Of a DNA stretch of 32,196 bases, positions 21,415-30,800 are shown piece after piece. Origin of the DNA: SIG299 sp045593825 (lineage in GTDB: Bacteria > Bacillota > Clostridia > Lachnospirales > Lachnospiraceae). Every line of letters begins with the position of its first letter. Position 1 is the stretch's first letter. The notes below the pieces were generated by a model. It saw only the letters and a list, made by a program, of their open reading frames with translations. It made no database searches and was not told the origin of the DNA. A program made the translations under genes and the position numbers. The stretch lies in the NCBI GenBank assembly GCA_045593825.1, contig JAZNXI010000160.1, forward strand, positions 1-32,196, written 5' to 3'.

Positions 21415-24400
21415 TTATTTCTTATTCTTTTTCTTATATACTATGCAGCCTGCTATTGCTCCAACAACCACTACAGCAATAACTACAACAGCCCATACAC
21501 CTGCATTGTTCTTTTCTACAGGCTCTGCACCCGCAGGCGTACTTGGAACTTCTGTTGGTGCCACTGTTGGCTCCGAAGTCAATGTCTCCTGCGGAGCCAT
21601 AGTCGGAGCTTCTGTAGGCGCAGGAGCTTCCGTTGGAACCGGAGTAGCGGTTGGTTCCGGCGCCTCGGTCGGAACCGGTGTGGCCGTTGGCACAGGAGTA
21701 GGTTCCGGTTTTGACTCACCCTTAAACCATACGTTGGATAAGGTAAAAGTCACCTCAATAGTGGTTGGATTGGTAATGCTCGTGAAAGTTGCTGTATGAT
21801 CTACGGAAGAAACCTCTTCTACCACAGAACCATCCCAGGCATTTACCGGCTTACCGGAGTCAAACACGCCGGACTTCATACAACCTGCCGGCTCGTGGGA
21901 AATCATGGTCAGCGGTGTGCCGTTTAAAATCACGGAATCATAAACAATGTCCGCACCCTCCAGAGGAGACTTGGTGGCATCACCCTTGGTTACGTCATAA
22001 TCCTTGATGTAAATAGCAGTCAGTTTGTTGATTTCCGTAATACCTGCCTTTTGACCTGCTGCAGAAATCTGACTGTTTAAGTCAAAGGTCAGAGTGTAAG
22101 TGCCATCACCGGTAACGGTAACAGGCTCACTGAGTTCGCAGCCCCAGTAGGACTTCTCGGAATCGTTGTAAAGCACATGGAGTGCAAGACGGACTTCCTT
22201 TACGTTCTCACTGCTGACTACGGTTACGGTTACAGTCTTTGTGGCACCACTTGCGGAAGTAATCACAACCTCTGTGGTTCCTTCTGCCACGCCGGTAACC
22301 TTACCGAAAGCGTTAACCGTTGCCACGGAGGAATTCGCGGACTTATAGGACAATGCCTCTGCCGGAGCCACCGCTGCTGTAATCTGTGCGCCTTTGTTTA
22401 CCACTACGGTATAAGCATCTGCATCGGTAGTGATGACTGCTGCCGCATCGGAAGCCACAGGTTCTACAGTCACGTTAATTATTTTTTCCACAGAACCACT
22501 CTGGGAATATACATGAACCTTTGTTGTACCAATACTCTTTGCCTGCAAGATACCACGGTATACAGTTACTACAGTATCATCCTCTGTGCTCCAAAATACC
22601 ACATCATTGGTGTCCGCCGGAGTTACCGTTGCTTCTGCGGTAAGCTTGTCGCCCACCTTCATGGTGATGGTATCTGTTACGGCAATATCGGTAATCTTGT
22701 TGATTTCCGGATTCTTTACGATATCGGTAAAGTCATAGGCTTCATTTAATGTAGTAGCTTTCAGATAAGTACCTCTCGCCATTGCCTCGATGATGCTTGG
22801 GAAAATCGGACGGAGCTCGGTTCTGTTCCAATAGGAATAGAGGCCGGTTTCATACTCGCCCTTGTTGCCAAAGCCCTGATCCCAGACTACAGGCACCACG
22901 CCTGCCACCTGACAGGCCTTTGTGGTAATTTCACTAAAGTAAGCACGTTCCGCATCGTTATATCCTGTTGCTGTTCCTGCCTGCTCGTAGGTGCGGTTGC
23001 CCCACTCGCCCAAATACATCGGAACATCAAACTTATTTGCCATTCTCTTTAAACCATCCACCACATCATAAATCTGGTCATAGGTCCAGGAAACATTGGT
23101 GGAGTGCTTGTAAATGTGGGCACCAAACATGATACCGCCGTTATCATTGTAGGAATCCACCGGAAGAGCAAATTCCTTATGGGAACCATTGTTTGCATAG
23201 TGAGCCACTGCTGCCAGCCAACGCTTGGTGTTGTTGGAACCGGTAGCACGCACGGTATTTACAAAAATCTGGTTTAAATTCATGATGATTGGTGTGTCGT
23301 AGGCAATAGCCTCCGCACTGTTCTTCAAATCACCTTCCATGCAGGAAATTTCGTTCATGGACTCGAAAATTAAATGCTCATCATAATCCTTAAAACGCTC
23401 GGCGATGATGCGCCAAACCTGTTCAAACTGATAATATACTTCATCGATTTCATCGGAAGCAACCAACAGCCAGCCGGTCTGCTCCGCACCGTCGTGATGA
23501 ATGTTGATGATGGCGTACATATCCTGGGAAACACAGTAATCCACAATTTCCTGCACGCGGTTCAGCCAGTTTTCATTGATGGCAAAACCACTGTCGATGT
23601 CGCCGGTAATCATGTTACCCCAAGTGACCGGAATACGCACGGTGTTATAGCCCGCATCGTGGAGGGCCTGCATATATGCCTTGGTGGTCATGGCGGACTG
23701 CCAGGCGGTCTCGGACGGAGTAAAGCCGGAATGGCCGTCCATGGTGTTACCAAGGTTAGTACCAAGACCCATTTCAAATACCAGCTCATCACCGGTTAAT
23801 TCTTCAAAGGTAAGCGGATTGGATGCCGCATCACTCATCACAAAGCGCATATTTGCCTTGGTAGCCTCTAACCTTGCATGCATTGCAAGAAATTCATCTT
23901 CTGTTGCAGTACCTGCAAGAAGTGTCTTTGCCTCGTCTACTACGGTCATGAAGTTCTTCCAGGAGTCAGCCTCGTAGGAAGCCTGATTCATCTTTGCCAC
24001 AAAGTCCACAGCAAACTGCAGCTTGTCACGATTTTGATTGGTCTTATCCTCCGGAGCCACATCCAGAGTAATCGCCTCGGTAACCGGTGCTGTAAAGCCC
24101 GCCGGATACACTGCGCCGTTATTGAATTCCAGACCAAGGAACTCACAGTTGGTCTCGGAAGTATGTAAGGTCACCGTAACGGTGATTTCGTTTGCATATG
24201 CTTCATCCCAGGCGGAACCGTCCTGCATGGTATGATTTAAATTCACATCAGGGAATACATAACAGCCTGTGCCAGCATTGCCTACCAGATTGGTCTGAAT
24301 CATGTTACCGCTCTTTGCCACCAGCGGTGCACTACCCACCAGATATTTACTGGAAGCCTTGCCCACAGGCGCGCCGTTGTCGCCATCCGGACCAAGCTTT

Positions 24401-25092
24401 ACCATGGCGTTGATGACAGAATGAGGGCCACCCTCGGTCATCTTTACATATACCTTTACCTTGGAAGCCTCCTGCCAGTTGATACCCGCTAAATCTTCCT
24501 CTGTAATAGTGATAATAGTTTCGGTTGGAGACAACACCGTTGCTGTGGTTGCAGGAGTTTCCGGCTCCTCTTTTGCAGCCGCCAGAGTTTCATAGGCAAC
24601 TAAGGTTACCTTTGGCTCCGCCTGCATAAAGCTGATGTTGACACCGTTTAAATCCTTGCCGGTGGTCAGGGTTGCCAAAACCTTACCGGTTTCCACATAG
24701 TAGGTGTACAGGCCGGTGGCTGCGTCAAACTCGGACTCACCCACGGTAATTTCCACACCTGCCCAGCCGCCCCAGCTGGTATCGTAGGTCTGGAGAATAA
24801 ACACCTTGGTATCGTCGGTAACATCTCCTTCCACCTTATAAGTTACTTTTACATAATCACTGTCCACATAGCTCTGCTTCTTGTCACCCTCGTTAGACTG
24901 GATATAACCATTGTAGGATGCACCCGCATGAGCCGCGGAGTCAGACACTAATGCCTCGCCGCTGGCGGTCAACTGATTAGTGGCAGTCATACCGGTAGTA
25001 TCCGGTGCTGCCTTGGCTGTTACTGTGTTGGCAGGCATCATACCAAATGCCATAACAAAAAGCAAAAGCCACGCAAAGAATCTTCTCCTCAT
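21415..25092 (-). CDS. Multidomain GH5 cellulase/endo-beta-glucanase, membrane-anchored
   Basis: A 1225-residue secreted enzyme expected to cut beta-1,4-glucan or a related glucan. Order: signal peptide (1-28, ends VTAKA); an N-terminal beta domain (about 35-175); a second, CBM-like beta domain (about 185-335); and a GH5 barrel (about 435-780) starting GLGTNLGNTMDG with NTVRIPVTW. The acid/base is E581 (IFESMNE) and the nucleophile is E696 (YLGEWGN). Two BIG2 immunoglobulin-like domains follow (about 795-955; VGDKLTAEATVTPAD, then VNKGAQITAAVAP). Then come a third beta domain (KEVRLALHVLYND), a PT/PE linker, a membrane helix and the tail YKKKNKK. The only visible ribosome site, GGGAGG 9 bases before the ATG, sits in a terminator stem. 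Confidence 0.92.
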   Translation of the reverse strand: MRRRFFAWLLLFVMAFGMMPANTVTAKAAPDTTGMTATNQLTASGEALVSDSAAHAGASYNGYIQSNEGDKKQSYVDSDYVKVTYKVEGDVTDDTKVFILQTYDTSWGGWAGVEITVGESEFDAATGLYTYYVETGKVLATLTTGKDLNGVNISFMQAEPKVTLVAYETLAAAKEEPETPATTATVLSPTETIITITEEDLAGINWQEASKVKVYVKMTEGGPHSVINAMVKLGPDGDNGAPVGKASSKYLVGSAPLVAKSGNMIQTNLVGNAGTGCYVFPDVNLNHTMQDGSAWDEAYANEITVTVTLHTSETNCEFLGLEFNNGAVYPAGFTAPVTEAITLDVAPEDKTNQNRDKLQFAVDFVAKMNQASYEADSWKNFMTVVDEAKTLLAGTATEDEFLAMHARLEATKANMRFVMSDAASNPLTFEELTGDELVFEMGLGTNLGNTMDGHSGFTPSETAWQSAMTTKAYMQALHDAGYNTVRIPVTWGNMITGDIDSGFAINENWLNRVQEIVDYCVSQDMYAIINIHHDGAEQTGWLLVASDEIDEVYYQFEQVWRIIAERFKDYDEHLIFESMNEISCMEGDLKNSAEAIAYDTPIIMNLNQIFVNTVRATGSNNTKRWLAAVAHYANNGSHKEFALPVDSYNDNGGIMFGAHIYKHSTNVSWTYDQIYDVVDGLKRMANKFDVPMYLGEWGNRTYEQAGTATGYNDAERAYFSEITTKACQVAGVVPVVWDQGFGNKGEYETGLYSYWNRTELRPIFPSIIEAMARGTYLKATTLNEAYDFTDIVKNPEINKITDIAVTDTITMKVGDKLTAEATVTPADTNDVVFWSTEDDTVVTVYRGILQAKSIGTTKVHVYSQSGSVEKIINVTVEPVASDAAAVITTDADAYTVVVNKGAQITAAVAPAEALSYKSANSSVATVNAFGKVTGVAEGTTEVVITSASGATKTVTVTVVSSENVKEVRLALHVLYNDSEKSYWGCELSEPVTVTGDGTYTLTFDLNSQISAAGQKAGITEINKLTAIYIKDYDVTKGDATKSPLEGADIVYDSVILNGTPLTMISHEPAGCMKSGVFDSGKPVNAWDGSVVEEVSSVDHTATFTSITNPTTIEVTFTLSNVWFKGESKPEPTPVPTATPVPTEAPEPTATPVPTEAPAPTEAPTMAPQETLTSEPTVAPTEVPSTPAGAEPVEKNNAGVWAVVVIAVVVVGAIAGCIVYKKKNKK

Positions 25093-25097
25093 TGAAA

Positions 25098-25143
25098 AAA
25101 ACCTCCCAATACTTTTTTTCTAATTATAAAGTATCGGGAGGTT
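25098..25143 (-). terminator. Terminator hairpin that contains the GH5 ribosome site and a -10 box
   Basis: ACCTCCCAATACTTT (25101-25115) pairs with AAAGTATCGGGAGGT (25128-25142), one mismatch, with seven T following on the minus strand. It ends the alpha/beta hydrolase operon. Its 3' arm holds GGGAGG, the ribosome site of the GH5 gene, and a TATAAT lies at the loop (minus strand), with no clear -35. Confidence 0.85.
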
Positions 25144-25160
25144 ATTTTGAACATTTAAAT

Positions 25161-25925
25161 TTAGTCAACTATTGTATTTAAAATTACATCTACCGTCTTC
25201 TTCTGTTGATTTTCCTTCGTGATGTACGCAGCTCCGTCACCGTCCTGCTCGCCGTAATATGCAAACCAGGCATGGTTGCCGCCCTCCAGGCAAATTTCGG
25301 TATAATCCTCCGGCACATACGCCCGTCCGGCTTCCACCTTTTCCATGTTTACTACCTTGTCCTCGCTGCCATACACGGAAAGCACGGAAAGATGCTCCGG
25401 TAAATCCTTGGTAGCATAGGCAGCCAAAAGCACGAGGCCGTCAAACTCATCCCCATGATTTGTTACATAGCTTGCCGCCATGGCACCGCCCAGGGAATGT
25501 CCGGACAGATACCAGTTTTCGTATTCGTATTCTTCCATGATGTCCGCTGCTTTTCCCATACCAAAGAAGGCCAGATTGCACGGCATCTTTACCACAAAGC
25601 AGTCCACTCCCTGCTCCGCCAGCGCATAGAACAACGGCACATAGGCGGTGTATTCCACTTTAGCACCCGGGTAGAAAATCAGCGCATCCTCGGTGCCGGA
25701 ACCATCCAAAAATACAATGTTGTCCTTGGTTGTTACCGTAACTGTATCACTGCTTTGCAGATACGCATCCACATAATCTTCTGCGTGATAATAGTCGTTG
25801 ACATACCAAACGCAAAAAGCTGCCAAAGCAAGCAGGATAACCGCTGTAACAATCCAACCAAGTCCCCGTTTCGAAGGCATGTCCATCTTTTTCATTTTTA
25901 CATTTTTTATCTTTGAATTCTTCAT
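25161..25925 (-). CDS. Membrane-anchored alpha/beta hydrolase
   Basis: A 254-residue protein with a basic N-terminus and one membrane helix (about 22-41), so the catalytic domain faces outside. The triad is visible: S144 in GHSLGG, D189 in VYGSEDKV and H218 in EGGNHAWF. This is the dienelactone-hydrolase-like PF12695 group; substrate unknown, with an ester or lipid possible. Start ATG with AAGGGG just upstream. It is the last gene of the 27643-25161 operon, 10 bases after the polyferredoxin gene. The three upstream genes are about redox transfer, so its link to them is unclear. Confidence 0.87.
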   Translation of the reverse strand: MKNSKIKNVKMKKMDMPSKRGLGWIVTAVILLALAAFCVWYVNDYYHAEDYVDAYLQSSDTVTVTTKDNIVFLDGSGTEDALIFYPGAKVEYTAYVPLFYALAEQGVDCFVVKMPCNLAFFGMGKAADIMEEYEYENWYLSGHSLGGAMAASYVTNHGDEFDGLVLLAAYATKDLPEHLSVLSVYGSEDKVVNMEKVEAGRAYVPEDYTEICLEGGNHAWFAYYGEQDGDGAAYITKENQQKKTVDVILNTIVD

Positions 25926-25935
25926 AGCATTCCCC

Positions 25936-26799
25936 TTATTCTTTTGTCATTTTGGACGTTTTCCCGCAAAACGAAAGGCACTTTGCCGGGCAGACATCCA
26001 CACACTTTCCGCAGCGGATGCACTCTGCCGACACAAAAATCTCCTCCGGTGAAAGATTTACCGGACAAGCCTCCTGACACTTTCCACAGGATACACAAGA
26101 TTCTTTTTCCCAGCGGATTTGCACCAGAGAAAATTTATTGAACCAGCCATAAATTGCTCCCAGTGGGCATAAATACTGGCAAAACGGCCGGTATACTTTG
26201 ACGGAAAGCAGCACAATGGCAAGTAACACTGCCAGCTTCCAGAAAAACAAACTGCCAATTTGGGACTGCAGCATTTCGTTGGTACCAAGAAGCGGTATCG
26301 CTCCAAACAGTGTTCCCGACGGACACAAAAATTTACAAAAAGCCGGAATCTTGGCAAAGCCGGTGAATAAAAAGGCAGAGCCAATGAATACCAGACCCAC
26401 CAAAGTCACATATTTTCCATACTTCAAAATATGATGCTTCGGAAGCTGCTTACGTTTCTTAAACAGCGGAATCTTGTGCAGTAAATCCTGCACCAGTCCA
26501 AAAGGACAAAGCCACCCGCACACAAACCGCCCAAAAAGACTTCCGAAAATAAAGAAAAACCCGAGCACCGCAAAGGGCACCTCAAAATTCCGCTTATTTA
26601 ACGCATTTTGCAACGCTCCCAGCGGACAGGACGCCACCGCACCCGGACAGGAATAGCAGTTAAGTCCCGGTACACAGGCGTATTTCAACGGCCCCTTATA
26701 AATCTTGCCGCTCAAAAATCCGTAGGCATATCCGTTGGTAAGTATCGTATATAAAATTTGAAACCCGGTCCGGATACGGGCAGGTGAAAATTTCTTCAT
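25936..26799 (-). CDS. Polyferredoxin-like 4Fe-4S membrane protein (NapH/YccM-type)
   Basis: A 287-residue membrane protein that carries electrons across or along the membrane. Several hydrophobic helices alternate with cysteine motifs: NCYSCPGAVASCPLGA, CGWLCPFG and CKFLCPSG, then FCQYLCPLGA. Two ferredoxin 4Fe-4S motifs follow near the C-terminus, CVSCGKCQEACP and CIRCGKCVDVCP. The last lies on the cytoplasmic side. It starts right after the CXXC peptide gene (TAGGAGGG forms stop plus ribosome site). With the TlpA-like lipoprotein upstream, the likely job is passing reducing power to an extracellular thioredoxin-like protein. Confidence 0.92.
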   Translation of the reverse strand: MKKFSPARIRTGFQILYTILTNGYAYGFLSGKIYKGPLKYACVPGLNCYSCPGAVASCPLGALQNALNKRNFEVPFAVLGFFFIFGSLFGRFVCGWLCPFGLVQDLLHKIPLFKKRKQLPKHHILKYGKYVTLVGLVFIGSAFLFTGFAKIPAFCKFLCPSGTLFGAIPLLGTNEMLQSQIGSLFFWKLAVLLAIVLLSVKVYRPFCQYLCPLGAIYGWFNKFSLVQIRWEKESCVSCGKCQEACPVNLSPEEIFVSAECIRCGKCVDVCPAKCLSFCGKTSKMTKE

Positions 26800-26809
26800 A
26801 CATGCCCTC

Positions 26810-26947
26810 CTATCCGATACCGATACATTCTAAGCATATCATGACTGCCTTGCGGTAGATTTCCACAAACTGGTCCCCAAATGCACCAAGCACAAGAAAA
26901 AGTACACCTAAGGCAACGCCGATACTCCATTTTGGAATCTTCTTCAT
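26810..26947 (-). CDS. CD1871A-like CXXC-motif peptide, 45 aa
   Basis: A 45-residue ORF, MKKIPKWSIGVALGVLFLVLG, ending AVMICLECIGIG. It has one hydrophobic helix and a C-L-E-C pair at residues 38-41 next to IGIG at the very end. This matches my memory of the CD1871A family of small CXXC proteins in Clostridia, which are encoded beside thioredoxin-like and 4Fe-4S proteins. GGAGG precedes the ATG by 6 bases, and its stop overlaps the ribosome site of the polyferredoxin gene. It may relay thiol electrons between the polyferredoxin and the TlpA-like protein. Confidence 0.85.
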   Translation of the reverse strand: MKKIPKWSIGVALGVLFLVLGAFGDQFVEIYRKAVMICLECIGIG

Positions 26948-26968
26948 GCCAACCTCCACACCAAAGAT

Positions 26969-27643
26969 TTACTGTTCCTTGGAGAGTAAATCATCAATTA
27001 AAGTTTTCCAGTTTTCCTTCTCCATGGCACCAGTGAGATAACCCACCATGGAACCGTCCTGACGTACAAAGAAGGTAGTAGGAACCGCAGAAACTGCGCC
27101 CACAAAGCTCATGTATAAGGACTCATTTAACAGAAGATGCGGATAATTTGCCTTGGTTTCTGCGATGAGTTGTTTTGCATAATCAATGTTTTTGACAGTG
27201 TCATCCGCAATGACATCACTGACTACGCCCACAATCTGAAAGTCCGCCGCATCATATTCTGCTGCCAGCTCACCAAGGTCCGGCATCTCCGCCAGACAAG
27301 GGTTGCAGTAGGTCGCCCACACGTTAATCATGGTAAGCTTGGAATTTGCAAACTTGTCGGAGTTCCAGGCGTCACCGTCGGTAGTGGTTGCTTCGAAGTT
27401 AACGAAGTATTTTTCTTCTTCCGTTGCAGTATCATCACTTGGGTTTTCACTCTCCGCAGGGGCTTCTGTAGCACCTGTAGCCGGAGCAGTTGTTGGTGTT
27501 TCTGTCGGTGCAATTGTGGTTCCATCCGGACCAACAATAATTTCGTTTGTAATATTATCCAGTTCTTCGTTTGGTTTGCTGCCGCTACAGCCGGTAATAG
27601 TCAGGGTAGCAAGTAATATAATTGCAAGAATTCTTTTCTTCAT
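26969..27643 (-). CDS. TlpA/ResA-like thioredoxin lipoprotein
   Basis: A 224-residue lipoprotein: lipobox TITGC with C19, a PT/A-rich linker (about 40-75), then a thioredoxin fold. The active site is WATYCNPC (C113, C116), the cis-proline P188 is in VPTTFF, and the strand LTMINVWA precedes the site. Such proteins reduce disulfides, or haem or peptide methionine-oxide partners, outside the membrane. The start at MKKRIL is chosen because GGAG lies 7 bases upstream; an in-frame ATG 24 bases earlier lacks one. It heads an operon with the CXXC peptide, the polyferredoxin and the alpha/beta hydrolase. A TTGACA lies at 27719-27714 but has no convincing -10. A 12-bp palindrome CCTAATATTAGG (27730-27741) lies further up. 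Confidence 0.92.
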   Translation of the reverse strand: MKKRILAIILLATLTITGCSGSKPNEELDNITNEIIVGPDGTTIAPTETPTTAPATGATEAPAESENPSDDTATEEEKYFVNFEATTTDGDAWNSDKFANSKLTMINVWATYCNPCLAEMPDLGELAAEYDAADFQIVGVVSDVIADDTVKNIDYAKQLIAETKANYPHLLLNESLYMSFVGAVSAVPTTFFVRQDGSMVGYLTGAMEKENWKTLIDDLLSKEQ

Positions 27644-27756
27644 TGTTTTCTCCGTTTCTAAATTCAATTTATGAACAAGACAGAATTTGTTCTGCTTCTA
27701 TCTTATCGTAAAATGTCAAAAAAGAAAACACCTAATATTAGGGAATGAGCTTTTCA

Positions 27757-27790
27757 GAAAAAAACATGGCACAGGTTGCCCTGTGCCATG
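27757..27790 (-). terminator. Intrinsic terminator after the four-module protein gene
   Basis: A perfect 11-bp stem CATGGCACAGG (27765-27775) with CCTGTGCCATG (27780-27790) and a TTGC loop. A run of T follows on the minus strand. Confidence 0.93.
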
Positions 27791-27806
27791 CTCCTAAAAA
27801 CAATGA

Positions 27807-30800
27807 TTATTCAAATACAAGATAGCATCCATCTACTGTCATGTGGAAGGATAAATCTCCGTCGCTGATAGCAACACCAAGGAATTTCTGGAAATGGGTT
27901 GCACCTGCTGCTGTTGTAATGTTTGCCACAACATCTGCTGTTGTACCGTTATTAGTAACGCTTACGCTTACGGTAGCACCATTCAAATCAGCCATAAAGG
28001 TATCCCAGTTCCAATTACTTTCCAACGTCCAGCCCAATGCAGCATAATTATCTCCTGTATTTAAGCCCAGAGAATTGCACCAACCATAGTTGTCTGCACG
28101 CATTACGCCATACTCCACATTTCCTGCTTGATTGTTTAATACAATAACGAAATTATTCCAGTTAGCGCCGCCGTTGTTGTAGTTCTTAAAGGTAACTGTT
28201 TCTGTTTCTCCGGATTTAACAACAACTGCGTCAGAGTGAGCGCCCCACCAGCCGGTGCTGAAATCTTCCGCACCAATGACTACCTTAGCCGGTGTTTCCG
28301 GAATTTCAACCTCTACTGCATCCTTTACTTCTTCAATAACCAAATAGCAATTATCTACTGTCAGACAGAAGTAAACATCGCCATCTACGTTAACACCTGC
28401 ATACTTCTGGAAATAGCTTTCTCCTGCTGCTGTTGTCGCCTTTGCTAAAACATCAACAGTTTCACCGTAATTGGAAACAGTTAATTCTACGGTTGCACCA
28501 TTTAAGTTAGCGCAGAATGCATCCCAGTTCCAGTTACAGGTCTTACCAGCCTTGTCTGTAGTTGGAAGGTTTGGAAGATTTGCATCAATATCATGACACC
28601 ATACACCGTTGAACCAACCCCAACCACAGTTGTCTGCACGTAAAACTGCATATTCTTTGTAACCGTTTGTTTCGGTCCAAGCATGATCATCAGCAATGTT
28701 CTGAAGAACTACAACAAAGTTGTTCCAATTTGCTGCACCACCATAGTTCTTAAATACAACTGTCTTGGATGTGCCTTCTTCTACCTTGAAGGTTTCGGAG
28801 TGAGCACCCCACCAAGCGGTTTTTCCGTCTTCTGTACCAATAAGATTGTCATCCTCTTCCTCAGCAGGATAAGGAACATCGCCTACCTTTGGCATTTCTT
28901 CCGGCATATCAGCTACTGCATAGGTTCCGTTTACGTCGCTGCCGTCTGCGTACTCTACATGATATGTAACGAAGTATTCTTCCTTCTCTTCATCCCAGGT
29001 CATGATGTGAGTTTCTTCAGCGCCATCCTCATACTTAAGAGTGATGCACTGCTCATCATTCTCAGTTACATCCTCAACAATTTCAGTAATTGCTGCAGAG
29101 CACTCTTCTGCCTTTGGAAGTACCACTAATGCCGGAGCTTCCGGACGTACCGGTGCAGGCTCTAAGAATTCGATGTGAGCACCTTCTACGCTCAGACGAT
29201 AGTATAAATCTCCGTCAACTGCGATATCAAGATACTTCTGGTAACGTGCTTCACCTGTGGAAGTTGTAATATTTGCAATAATGTCTGCGGTCTTACCGTA
29301 ATTTACAATATCAAGAACAACGGTTGCATCGCTCATTTCGGTTGTAAAGGTATCCCAGTTCCAGTTGCTCTCCGGAGTTGCAATTCCTTCGTAGCCTGCA
29401 CCCCAACCCCAGTTATCTGCACGAGCTACAGCGTATTCTGCGTATCCTTCTGCGCCATCTGCAACGTTCTGAAGAATTACAATAAAGTTGTTATGATTTG
29501 CTGCACCACCATAGTTCTGGAAGTATACTCTTGCTGCTGTTCCTGCTTCAACCTTGGTTGCGTCGGTGAATTCGGTCCACCAAGGAGTAGTGTTATCTGC
29601 TGCGCCTAAAACGTTTCCTGTTGCAACAAATGCTTCAGGAATTGGCTCTAATGTAATTTCCGGTTTTGCTTCCGGTGTTACTACAGGTTCTTCCGGTTCA
29701 ACAGGCTGTTCCGGTTCAACCGGTGCATCTGCCTTAGGAATGATTAAGTGACCGCCTTCTACGGTTAAGCAGAAGTATAAATCGCCGGTAATTGCAATGC
29801 CGGTATACTTCTGGAAGTAAGACTTGCCCTTTTCTGTTGTAATGTTAGCTACAACATCTGCTGTTGTACCATTGTTTGTTACTTCTAAGTCTACCTTTGC
29901 GCCGTTCATGTCGGACTTGAAGGTATCCCAGTTCCAGTTGCTGGAAAGCTTTGCAATATTGTCATAACCAGCGCCCCAACCATAGTTATCAGCGCGTAAT
30001 ACCGCATATTCTGCATATGCTGCATTGTCTGCAGGAGCATGAGCATCTGCCACATTCTGCAGAACAACAAGGAAGTTGTGCCAGTTTTCGTTACCGCTTG
30101 TAAAGTTATAGAAGGTAAGCTTTTCAGTTTCGCCTTCTTCTACCTTAAAGGTTTCGGAATGTGCTACCCACCAGCCTGTGGTGTTGTTTTCATTACCGAT
30201 GATTTCTCCGGTTGGCTTTGGAGACGGAGTTGGGATAGGAGTAGCGGTTGGAGGTGCCTGGTAAACTACCTGGGAACCTGCACCGGTAACTTCGGAATTA
30301 TCCACACGTCCGTTGAAGCCTACGGTTGTGTTGTCACCTGTAACCTTTGCGTTTTCTACCACAGAGCTTGCTGCAACATAAAGATTGCTGTTGTCAGCCT
30401 CTACTACAAGATTTTTTACATCGGAATAGATACGTACGGAAGACTTTTCTGCACTTTCTGCAACCTTAACTTCTGTTGTATCTACCATTGTAACAACATC
30501 GGAGGAGCCTTCCACTACCATTGCTGCTACATCAGATTTATTATCGCCGCCAATGTGGAATACACACTTCTTTTCGCCGTCTACATTCAGCTCAGCAAGC
30601 TGGGAGTTCTTTAATTCCACATTAACAATGTTGTTTGTTCCGTCTGTATTAGGAGTCTGATTTACATTTACCTTACCGTCATAGTTCTTGATAGTTACAA
30701 GCATTCTGCCGGTATCTGCCGCTGCCTTAACGGTAACTTCTTCTACGTTTCCGCCTGCTAAATCTAAAACAGCACTGCCGGATACAACCAGCTCGTCAAT

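Noticed and set aside
27714..27719. TTGACA as -35 of the TlpA operon
   Set aside because: No -10 of acceptable quality is found 15-19 bases downstream, so I did not list it as a promoter.
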